From NCBI GenBank assembly GCA_016199305.1, contig JACQGZ010000194.1, forward strand, positions 1-8,175: DNA of 8,175 nucleotides. Reading direction: 5' to 3'. A program made the position numbers and the translations under genes. How positions within the stretch are numbered: the stretch's first letter is position 1; the number at the start of each line of letters is the position of its first letter. The notes below the pieces were generated by a model that was given only the letters and a program-made list of their open reading frames with translations, had not been told where the DNA came from and did not search any database. Origin of the DNA: Armatimonadota bacterium. Its GTDB lineage: Bacteria; Sysuimicrobiota; Sysuimicrobiia; Sysuimicrobiales; Humicultoraceae. Positions 1 through 4,775 of the stretch are shown here, piece after piece.

Positions 1-39
1 GAACAAAATAGACCTGGAGATGGCTACCTATTCTCCAGG
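1..39 (-). terminator. Rho-independent terminator after tRNA-Gln
   Basis: On the minus strand an 8-bp perfect stem (CCTGGAGA at 39-32 pairing with TCTCCAGG at 20-13) closes an 11-nt loop. It is followed by the T-rich stretch TCTATTTTGTTC running to the window edge. This is the classic intrinsic-terminator layout and sits about 60 nt past the end of the tRNA, where a tRNA transcript would be expected to stop. The T-tract is interrupted, so efficiency is uncertain. Confidence 0.7.
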
Positions 40-101
40 ACTTTCGTTGTCTAAAGCAACTTCGAACGCTTCCTCAGGGGCACCGAGCGAATGTTCGTGT
101 A

Positions 102-175
102 TGGCTGCGGGGCCAGGACTCGAACCTGGACCTTTTGCTTCAAAGGCAAACGGCCTGCCGTTAGCCGACCCCGCA
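102..175 (-). tRNA. tRNA-Gln (anticodon UUG)
   Basis: The minus strand folds as a full cloverleaf. The acceptor stem TGCGGGG (175-169) pairs with CCCCGCA (112-106). A short D-arm contains the GG pair. The anticodon stem TTTGC/GCAAA encloses the loop CTTTGAA, giving anticodon UUG, and a four-base variable loop AGGT follows. The T-arm is CCAGG-TTCGAGT-CCTGG, the discriminator is G, and CCA is encoded (104-102). The U1-A72 pair is a known identity element of glutamine tRNAs, which agrees with the anticodon. The 5' end overlaps the last 15 bases of the upstream protein-coding gene on the same strand, so the two are probably co-transcribed and the tRNA would be cut out by RNase P. Confidence 0.95.
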
Positions 176-850
176 GTGCCTTGACAAACCGGTAATCCAG
201 CCAGCGATTCGGTCATTCAGGGTGATGCTCCGACGCACCGCCATCCTCATCGTACCATAGTAATTCTTACCGATGTTCTTGCGCCGGGGTGAAGGATTGT
301 GCTTCTTAAGATAGATTCGCAGGTGTCCCGCTGGCAGACCCAGCCGCTCCGACCAAAACTTCAGGGCGGCGGGGATATCTGCCCTTTCATGTATCTGGAT
401 GGCGTAAACGATGTCGGAGCTGTCGACGGAGCCGCAACGCACCAACCATTCTCGCATCAGGAGGATCATTCGGGGATCCATGTTTGCGAACATCACCCTC
501 TCTGATCTTCCCCAGTCCTTTGTCTTGGCTCCCTCCGCCCAGTACAGCACCGTGCCGATAAGCCACAGCCAATCACCCCGTGCGATACTTTGGCGGGCCT
601 GGGCTTCTCCTTCACTCGTGATGCGCCGTACCCGAGCCAATCGCTCAGCATGAACCTTCTCCGCACCTCGGCGAGCCGCTGCGAGTCGCCTTTGAGTCAG
701 CCTATGTTTCTGTGCCTTCGCCAAGCCAACGCTCCGAAGCCAGAGCGAAAGGGTCGAGTTGGCGACAGGTACTTGCCGCCTGATCTCTCGATAGGACAAT
801 CCGCGGGTACGAAGTTCAATGGCTTTGCGTCTCTCTTCAGCCTTCTGCAT
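161..850 (-). CDS. HTH protein of unknown function with YWAEG motif
   Basis: This 229-residue protein has an N-terminal helix-turn-helix (residues about 8-42, with REIRRQ and STLSLWLR in the two helices) of the resolvase/transposase type. A strongly basic, probably helical linker follows (about 44-90). The C-terminal domain carries WLIGTVLYWAEGAK (96-109), FANMDPRMI (121-129), IQIHE (151-155), a basic RKN..KNYYG stretch (190-199) and a terminal GWITGL (217-222). From memory, uncharacterised proteins with this HTH plus YWAEG(S/A)K layout are scattered in bacterial genomes, mostly unnamed. The L.G.....EG core is loosely reminiscent of LAGLIDADG endonuclease motifs, but that is only a hypothesis. 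No Shine-Dalgarno is evident before the ATG at 850. The stop codon lies inside the tRNA-Gln gene, so the last five residues (HCGVG) are read from the tRNA 5' end. Base composition is slightly less G+C-rich than in the cysteine operon, which may indicate transfer. Confidence 0.75.
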   Translation of the reverse strand: MQKAEERRKAIELRTRGLSYREIRRQVPVANSTLSLWLRSVGLAKAQKHRLTQRRLAAARRGAEKVHAERLARVRRITSEGEAQARQSIARGDWLWLIGTVLYWAEGAKTKDWGRSERVMFANMDPRMILLMREWLVRCGSVDSSDIVYAIQIHERADIPAALKFWSERLGLPAGHLRIYLKKHNPSPRRKNIGKNYYGTMRMAVRRSITLNDRIAGWITGLSRHCGVG

Positions 851-861
851 GCGGACCCAGG

Positions 862-880
862 GATGAGCGGTTCTCTCATC
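862..880. repeat. Inverted repeat upstream of the HTH gene
   Basis: GATGAG (862-867) and CTCATC (875-880) are perfect reverse complements separated by 7 bases. They lie 12 bp upstream of the start codon of the HTH protein gene. The size and position suit an operator, possibly bound by the HTH protein itself, but a 6-bp dyad may also be chance. Confidence 0.3.
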
Positions 881-908
881 TCTATATCGGCACGATCTGC
901 GGTTCTTT

Positions 909-939
909 TGAGGGGATCAGAACTGCGGAGTTCTCCTCA
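909..939 (-). other. Hairpin at the 3' end of the small membrane protein gene
   Basis: On the minus strand AGAACT (934-929) pairs with AGTTCT (924-919) around a CCGC loop. Outer segments TGAGG (939-935) and CCTCA (913-909) can extend the stem across a 5-nt bulge. The hairpin begins at the stop codon of the alternative frame of the preceding gene. It is followed by A residues rather than T residues, so it is not a standard intrinsic terminator, though it could stabilise an mRNA 3' end. Confidence 0.35.
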
Positions 940-1297
940 GTGGGCGAGCGTATACACAAGCGCCGCGATCAGCGCCGTGTACACGCTGAGGATCAGCCAG
1001 CTTTGTACTGGTGGCGAAACTGGCGTGCATATCGACGCGCACCTGCCGCATGCGGTCGTACGCCCCCGGCAAGTGGCCGGCCACGTTCCCCTCCCATTCC
1101 CTCCCCTCGGCGCCGAACCCTCCGAATGCCAGCAGGAGAGCGGTCCCTGCGGCAACGCCCAAGAGCACTTTGTAGAGGAGATCCCCGACATCTGATCCCC
1201 GGGCCAGGCTGACCAGCCAGACCACCAGCATGACCGGGACCAGGACGAAGGCCGTGTACTTCGCGAGCAGGCGGTCGAGCTGACGGGCGAACCACAT
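917..1297 (-). CDS. Small membrane protein, unknown function, probably frameshifted
   Basis: As read, this encodes 126 residues. A short amphipathic N-terminus leads into two clear hydrophobic segments, about residues 15-33 (VLVPVMLVVWLVSLA) and 39-61 (VLLGVAAGTALLLAFGGFG). A soluble stretch follows that ends in an arginine-rich, family-unlike tail (about 100-126). In the frame shifted by one base, the same DNA (about 1010-937) encodes SWLILSVYTALIAALVYTLAH followed by a stop. That is a convincing third membrane helix, so the tail in the main frame is probably out of frame and the gene would end at 937. The ATG at 1297 lies 2 bp past the ridA stop and has a strong GGAGGGG Shine-Dalgarno about 6 bases upstream, so it is likely co-transcribed with ridA. 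I do not recognise the family. The two N-terminal membrane helices and the start are well supported; the C-terminus is not. Confidence 0.6.
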   Translation of the reverse strand: MWFARQLDRLLAKYTAFVLVPVMLVVWLVSLARGSDVGDLLYKVLLGVAAGTALLLAFGGFGAEGREWEGNVAGHLPGAYDRMRQVRVDMHASFATSTKLADPQRVHGADRGACVYARPLRRTPQF

Positions 1298-1299
1298 GG

Positions 1300-1689
1300 T
1301 CAGCCCCTCCCCTCCACCGCCACGACCTCGATCTCGATCAGCGCGTTGCGCGGCAGTTTGGCCACCTGCACCGTGGTGCGGGCCGGGGGCAGGTCCTTGA
1401 AGAAGGACCCGTACTCCTCATTCATCGGACCGAAATCGTTCATGTCCGCCAGAAAGACGGTGCACTTCACCACCTGACTGAGCGCGGAGCCGGCCGCCTC
1501 CAGCACCGCCTGCACGTTCTCCAGGATCTGCCGCGTCTGCTGCTTGACGTCGGTGCCCACCAGCTGCCCCGTCCGCCGATCGAGGGCCACCTGCCCGGAG
1601 AGAAAGAGAAATCCGTTCGCCCGGATCGCCTGGGAGTAGGGCCCGATGGCGGTGGGCGCGGCGTCGGTGCTGACGATCTCTCTGGGCAC
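1300..1689 (-). CDS. ridA: RidA family 2-iminobutanoate/2-iminopropanoate deaminase
   Basis: RidA (YjgF/YER057c/UK114 family) is a cytosolic trimer that hydrolyses reactive enamines/imines such as 2-aminoacrylate, released by PLP enzymes acting on serine, cysteine or threonine. The 129 residues match the family's usual length of about 126-130. Signature segments are GPYSQAI (16-22), FLSGQ (29-33), CTVFLADMNDF (76-86), PPARTTV (101-107) and EIEVVA (119-124). R104 and E121 correspond to the imine-binding arginine and catalytic-site glutamate of E. coli RidA. The GTG at 1689 was chosen because AGGAGG lies five to six bases upstream and the family domain starts there; in-frame sequence further upstream (to 1851) runs into the anti-sigma gene and is not family-like. 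A TATAAT box lies about 45 bases upstream. The nearby PLP enzymes of the cysteine operon are the likely sources of its substrate, which is inference. Confidence 0.93.
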   Translation of the reverse strand: MPREIVSTDAAPTAIGPYSQAIRANGFLFLSGQVALDRRTGQLVGTDVKQQTRQILENVQAVLEAAGSALSQVVKCTVFLADMNDFGPMNEEYGSFFKDLPPARTTVQVAKLPRNALIEIEVVAVEGRG

Positions 1690-1731
1690 GAGACCCTCCT
1701 TCGCGTCGCGGGTAGCGCGCTCGCCGGCAGC

Positions 1732-1737
1732 ATTATA
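1732..1737 (-). promoter_or_regulatory. Probable -10 box of the ridA promoter
   Basis: On the minus strand a perfect TATAAT hexamer (1737-1732) stands out in very G+C-rich sequence between the anti-sigma gene stop (1785) and the ridA start (1689). A transcript starting about 7 bases downstream would have a leader of roughly 35 nt carrying the AGGAGG ribosome site. No good -35 hexamer is seen at 16-18 bp; a G+C-rich GCCGGT occupies that spot. The promoter would let ridA and the membrane protein gene be expressed independently of the sigma/anti-sigma pair. Confidence 0.55.
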
Positions 1738-1784
1738 CACGGTTGGGAGGCGTGACCGGCGGGAGGCTGAGGAAGCGCTCGGGG

Positions 1785-2018
1785 CTAGATGTCGCTGAGC
1801 AAGGCCAGCACGCGGCGGCGCAGGTGCTCGGGGGCAGGCTCCCCCGCGCATTTCTCCTGGATGATCGCGCGCAGGCGGGCCTCAAATTCGTGGCGGGGGC
1901 CGCAGCCGCGGCACGCCCGGATGTGCTGCGCCAGCGCGCGCGCGGTGACGGGATCGAGTTCGCGGTCCATGAACTGCCAGAGCAGACGGGCGACCTCTTC
2001 GCAGGGCATCATCGTCAT
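1785..2018 (-). CDS. RsrA-like zinc anti-sigma factor
   Basis: This 77-residue cytosolic protein has the zinc-binding anti-sigma (ZAS) signature: C6, then H32-x3-C36-x2-C39, plus C57. The spacing C6-x25-H-x3-C-x2-C is the same as C11-x25-H37-x3-C41-x2-C44 in Streptomyces RsrA as I recall it. The C-terminal segment RLRAIIQEKC followed by AP..LRRRV also resembles the RsrA/mycothiol-system anti-sigma family. In that family the reduced, zinc-bound protein holds its sigma factor, and disulfide formation releases it. The start overlaps the sigma stop as ATGA, indicating translational coupling and a 1:1 partner. There is no membrane segment, so this is a soluble rather than membrane-bound anti-sigma factor. 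Redox sensing is inferred from the cysteine pattern. Confidence 0.87.
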   Translation of the reverse strand: MTMMPCEEVARLLWQFMDRELDPVTARALAQHIRACRGCGPRHEFEARLRAIIQEKCAGEPAPEHLRRRVLALLSDI

Positions 2019-2656
2019 GACCCCGTCCGCTCCCCTCCGGGCGTGACGTAGCGCCCCGCCCGCGCGTACTCCCAGAGCGCTTTCTGCAAGAGCCGGCGCC
2101 CGCGGAACAGCCGCGACATCACCGTCCCGATCGGCACGCCGAGAATCCGGGCGATCTCCTTATAGGAGAATCCCTCGAGGTCCGCCAGGATCACGGCGGC
2201 GCGGAAGGTCTCGGGGAGCGAGGCCAGCGCCGTTTCCACATCCGCATCCATGATCCGTTCCAGGACGATCGCCTCGGGATTCCCCTGCCGACGGAGCTCC
2301 TCGCTCTCCTGGACCCGGCTGTAGAGGTACTGGTCTTCGACGTCGTCGGCCTCCACGATCTCCGGCTCCCGTTCCGCCTTGCGGTAGCTGTCGATATAGG
2401 TGTTCATCAGGATGCGGTAGAGCCAGGCGCGCGCGTTCGTGCCGGGTTCGAAGGTATGAAAAGCGCGCCAGGCTTTGAGGAAGGTGTCCTGCACGAGGTC
2501 TTCGGCCGCGTCGCGGTTGCGGGTCAGGCGCAGCCCGGCGCGGTAGAGCCCATCCAGGTGCTCCTCGACCAGGGCCGCGAACTCTGCGGCCGGTTCCCCC
2601 GCGGCGGACGGATCGAGCGTCAACGCGTTAAACTCCAGAGTGGCGCCCGCCCTCAT
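2015..2656 (-). CDS. ECF (group 4) sigma factor, SigR/SigH-like
   Basis: This RNA polymerase sigma factor of about 213 residues has sigma region 2 at about residues 26-95 (AAEDLVQDTFLKAWRAF, then NARAWLYRILMNTYIDSYRK). An acidic linker follows (VEADDVEDQYLY), then region 4 at about 140-195 (LPETFRAAVILADLEGFSY with KEIARILGVPIGTVMSRL as the DNA-binding HTH). The conserved NPEA before region 4 and the partner anti-sigma factor place it near the SigR/SigH (ECF12) disulfide-stress group. The ATG at 2656 is preferred because GAGGA lies four to five bases upstream. An in-frame ATG at 2689 would add 11 residues, but its GAGGA abuts the codon too closely. Its own promoter should lie in 2657-2948, but I found no clear SigR-type GGGAAT/GTT pair there, so autoregulation is not shown. 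Confidence 0.92.
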   Translation of the reverse strand: MRAGATLEFNALTLDPSAAGEPAAEFAALVEEHLDGLYRAGLRLTRNRDAAEDLVQDTFLKAWRAFHTFEPGTNARAWLYRILMNTYIDSYRKAEREPEIVEADDVEDQYLYSRVQESEELRRQGNPEAIVLERIMDADVETALASLPETFRAAVILADLEGFSYKEIARILGVPIGTVMSRLFRGRRLLQKALWEYARAGRYVTPGGERTGS

Positions 2657-2689
2657 GTCTTCCTCAACGAAGCGGCGGCGCACCGCCAT

Positions 2690-2948
2690 TCCTCAGCCCC
2701 ACCCCGCCAGTTCGCCTGAGTGCACTTGCGGGGACACCCGGGGGCACCCCCACTGACCCACCGAATGCGAAGAAAAAGAGGAGGGCAGAGCATCCCTGAC
2801 AACCGCGCCCGGTTGGGGCCCTTGCCCCTGCCCTTTTATGGTCGGGCCAGACCTGCGTGTCCGGGGTGCCCTGCCCGCGAGTCTCTTCGACGCCTCCGGG
2901 TGATGTCCTGCCGAACAGTGGTGGGACGGAAGAGAGGGAGGGCGGAGG
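2690..2948. other. Intergenic region between the rrf2 gene and the sigma operon
   Basis: No convincing gene is found on either strand. On the minus strand it contains a 6-bp perfect hairpin (CAACCG-GGCG-CGGTTG, 2815-2800). About 20 nt later comes a pyrimidine-rich CTCTTTTTCTTC (about 2780-2768), too distant to make a standard intrinsic terminator. An A+T-rich ATAAAA (2839-2834) is a weak -10 candidate with no matching -35. A 7-bp inverted repeat (2892-2898 with 2943-2949) spans the end of the rrf2 gene. It must hold the end of the cysteine operon transcript and/or the sigma gene promoter, but I cannot place either with confidence. Confidence 0.4.
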
Positions 2949-3443
2949 CTATTTCCTGGCCGCCGCTCGAATCGCGACGGCGGGGGTGCGCGCGGCAGGC
3001 GGGGGAGCCGTGTGCGCGGCGGGGATCCCTCCGGAGGGCCGCGACTGGCTGAGGTCTTGCAGCGTCAGCCTGTCCAGCACCCCTTCGGCGGCCACCTTGA
3101 TCGCCAGCCACATAGGGCGGAGGCCGCAGCCGGGGGCATAGGCGCAGTCGGGGTCGTCCACTTCGACGCACCACCAGGGGGAGGTGCCTTCCTCCAGCAC
3201 CTCAAAGGCCTCGCGGAGATGGATCTCCGCAGGAGGGCGGGAGAGGCTGTGCCCGCCCGCCGGTCCGCGCTTGCTCATGACCAGCCCCGCGCGGCGCAAC
3301 GAGGTCATCAGTTGATTGAGGTAGGATTCGGGGAGTCCTTGCCGGGTGGCGATGGCGTGGCTCTGCACGAACCCTTCGCCGTAGTGCGCGGCCAGATCCA
3401 TGAGTGCCCGGAGACCATACTCCGCGCGACTGCTGACCTTCAT
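2949..3443 (-). CDS. Rrf2 family regulator with three-cysteine motif
   Basis: This 164-residue DNA-binding protein has the Rrf2 winged helix at residues 1-70: MKVSSRAEYGLRALMDLA, then a recognition helix around ESYLNQLMTSLRRAGLV and a wing SKRGPAGGHSLSR. The sensor segment contains C92, C100 and C106 (C-x7-C-x5-C). IscR, NsrR and RsrR use three cysteines here with C-x5-C-x5-C spacing to hold an Fe-S cluster, whereas the cysteine regulator CymR lacks them. The segment W90-W91-C92 ... CAYAPGC is intact, so a cluster or redox sensor is plausible. After about residue 133 comes a low-complexity Ala/Pro-rich tail of about 30 residues not typical of the family. The start overlaps the peptidase stop as ATGA, making it the last gene of the cysteine operon. 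It is the obvious candidate to control the operon through sulfide, cysteine or Fe-S status, which is inference. Confidence 0.9.
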   Translation of the reverse strand: MKVSSRAEYGLRALMDLAAHYGEGFVQSHAIATRQGLPESYLNQLMTSLRRAGLVMSKRGPAGGHSLSRPPAEIHLREAFEVLEEGTSPWWCVEVDDPDCAYAPGCGLRPMWLAIKVAAEGVLDRLTLQDLSQSRPSGGIPAAHTAPPPAARTPAVAIRAAARK

Positions 3444-3841
3444 CGGACGACCACGTCCTGTTCGGCGACGGCTCCGTCGACGATGCGGAACCCCCGCACC
3501 ACGGGATGCTCCCGGTCCGCCAAGGATATGATAACGTAAACCGCCTCCGGATAGAATGCCCGGGCGATGTCCGTGCGGGAGGGCGCCGCCGGGGAGGCCG
3601 TGTGGGAGTGGTAGATCCCCACGATGTCCAGCCCGGCCTCGTCCATCTCCTTGAGAAACTGAAACAGCTGGCGGTCATCGAGACGGTAGGTGTAGGGGCT
3701 CTCATCGGCGTTGCGGCCCCGGTAGACCCGCAGGACCTGCCCCTCCCGCCCGGCCAGCAGACCACAGCACTCGTTCGGGAACTCCTCACGGGCGTGGGCG
3801 ACGATCTCCCGGTGCTGCTCGGGGCTGAGGGCCAGCGCCAT
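3440..3841 (-). CDS. mec: JAMM/M67 metallopeptidase, Mec-like (CysO-cysteine peptidase)
   Basis: This 133-residue protein has a complete JAMM (MPN+) zinc protease signature: E24 in FPNECCGLLAG, then H78-S79-H80-x7-S88-x2-D91. The length suits the single-domain bacterial Mec family. In Mycobacterium tuberculosis, Mec cuts cysteine off the CysO-cysteine adduct, regenerating the carrier. The same operon here encodes a CysO-like protein and a CysM-like synthase, which strongly supports that role. A second possible job is trimming the extra residues after the Gly-Gly of the carrier, as JAMM peptidases do for QbsE and HcyS. The ATG at 3841 was chosen for its adjoining GGAGGGGG ribosome site and because it lies 13 bp past the cysM stop; in-frame codons further upstream overlap cysM and are not family-like. 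The stop overlaps the rrf2 start as ATGA. Confidence 0.9.
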   Translation of the reverse strand: MALALSPEQHREIVAHAREEFPNECCGLLAGREGQVLRVYRGRNADESPYTYRLDDRQLFQFLKEMDEAGLDIVGIYHSHTASPAAPSRTDIARAFYPEAVYVIISLADREHPVVRGFRIVDGAVAEQDVVVR

Positions 3842-3854
3842 CCCCCTCCGCCCG

Positions 3855-4775
3855 CTAGCCGAAGACCCGCGTCGAGAGGTAGCGGTCGCCGCCGTCCGGC
3901 AGGATGACGACGATGACGCCCTCTCCCACCTCACCCGCCACCTGCAGGGCCGCGGTCATGGCCGCCCCCGCCGACGGCCCGACGAGCCACCCTTCTTCCG
4001 CGGCCAGGCGGCGGGTCATCGCATAGGCGGCCTCGGTCTGAACTGGAATGACGCGGTGGTGCACCGCGGGGTCGTAGATCCCCGGCACGATGGAGGAGGC
4101 CATGTGCTTCAGGCCTTCCAGGCCGTGCAGCGGCCCGTCCGGCTCCACGGCCACGATCTGGACCGCCGGGAGGGTCTCCCGGAGGCGCCGGCCCACGCCC
4201 ATGACCGTGCCGGAGGTACCCAGGCCCGCGACGAGATGCGTCAGCCGCCCCTGGCTCTGGGCGATGATCTCCGGCCCCGTCCCCTCGTAGTGCGCGCGCC
4301 AGTTGCCGGGGTTGTTGTACTGGTCGAGCATGAAGTAGCGCTCCGGCGCGGCCGCCAGCCGGGCGCGGGCCAGGAGGATGGCGCCGTCCGATCCTTCCAG
4401 CGGGTCAGAGGTGACGATCTGCGCGCCATAGGCCCGGATGATGCGCGCGCGCTCCTCGCTCACGTTCTCCGGGAGAACGAGCTCCACCCGGTATCCTTTC
4501 GCCGCGCCGATCATGGCATAGGCGATCCCGGCGTTGCCGGAGGTGGAATCGAGCAGCACCTGCTCCGGCGTCAGGCGGCCGTCGCGCTCGGCGTCCTCGA
4601 TCATGCGCAGGATCGGGCGGTCCTTCACCGAACCGCCGGGGTTGAACCATTCCGCCTTGGCCAGCACCTCGACCCCCCGCGGGATGCCGCCCAGCCGCGC
4701 CGCCCGCAGCAGCGGGGTGTGGCCGATGCGTCCGAGCAGGCCGCTGGAGCGGGAGGCCATCGCCGAGGCGATCAC
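3855..4775 (-). CDS. cysM: PLP-dependent cysteine synthase, CysM-like (probably O-phosphoserine/CysO type)
   Basis: This is a fold-type II PLP enzyme of 306 residues, normal for CysK/CysM. K51 in NPGGSVKDRP is the Schiff-base lysine, STSGNAG (77-83) is the substrate loop, GLGTSGT (184-190) binds the phosphate, S268 in GPSAGA contacts the pyridine nitrogen, and the end reads LPDGGDRYLS. It lacks the HKIQGIGAGF segment of classical O-acetylserine CysK. Instead it has HGLEGLKHM, aligning with VYALRNM of M. tuberculosis CysM, which places K223 where R220 recognises O-phosphoserine. A basic residue there, together with cysO, mec and a serine-kinase-like gene in the operon, points to O-phosphoserine plus thiocarboxylated CysO as substrates. 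O-acetylserine use is not excluded. The GTG at 4775 overlaps the preceding stop as GTGA; an ATG at 4760 is an alternative start, and neither has a clear Shine-Dalgarno. Confidence 0.9.
   Translation of the reverse strand: MIASAMASRSSGLLGRIGHTPLLRAARLGGIPRGVEVLAKAEWFNPGGSVKDRPILRMIEDAERDGRLTPEQVLLDSTSGNAGIAYAMIGAAKGYRVELVLPENVSEERARIIRAYGAQIVTSDPLEGSDGAILLARARLAAAPERYFMLDQYNNPGNWRAHYEGTGPEIIAQSQGRLTHLVAGLGTSGTVMGVGRRLRETLPAVQIVAVEPDGPLHGLEGLKHMASSIVPGIYDPAVHHRVIPVQTEAAYAMTRRLAAEEGWLVGPSAGAAMTAALQVAGEVGEGVIVVILPDGGDRYLSTRVFG

Noticed and set aside
909..939. Hairpin after the small membrane protein considered as a rho-independent terminator
   Set aside because: The sequence after the stem on the minus strand is AAAAG rather than a T-tract; kept only as a hairpin.
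590..1195. A 201-codon open frame on the plus strand
   Set aside because: It crosses two unrelated minus-strand genes and the gap between them, has no ribosome site and shows no recognisable protein features.
1690..1851. N-terminal extension of the ridA reading frame
   Set aside because: It overlaps the anti-sigma gene and the TATAAT box; the GTG at 1689 has AGGAGG upstream and gives the normal family length.
2800..2815. Hairpin CAACCG-GGCG-CGGTTG considered as a terminator of the cysteine operon
   Set aside because: Only a 6-bp stem and the T-rich run is about 20 nt further on, so it does not meet the intrinsic-terminator pattern.
3842..3934. N-terminal extension of the JAMM peptidase reading frame
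   Set aside because: The 31 extra codons overlap cysM out of frame and give a Ser/Arg-rich sequence; the ATG at 3841 has a strong ribosome site and begins the family domain.
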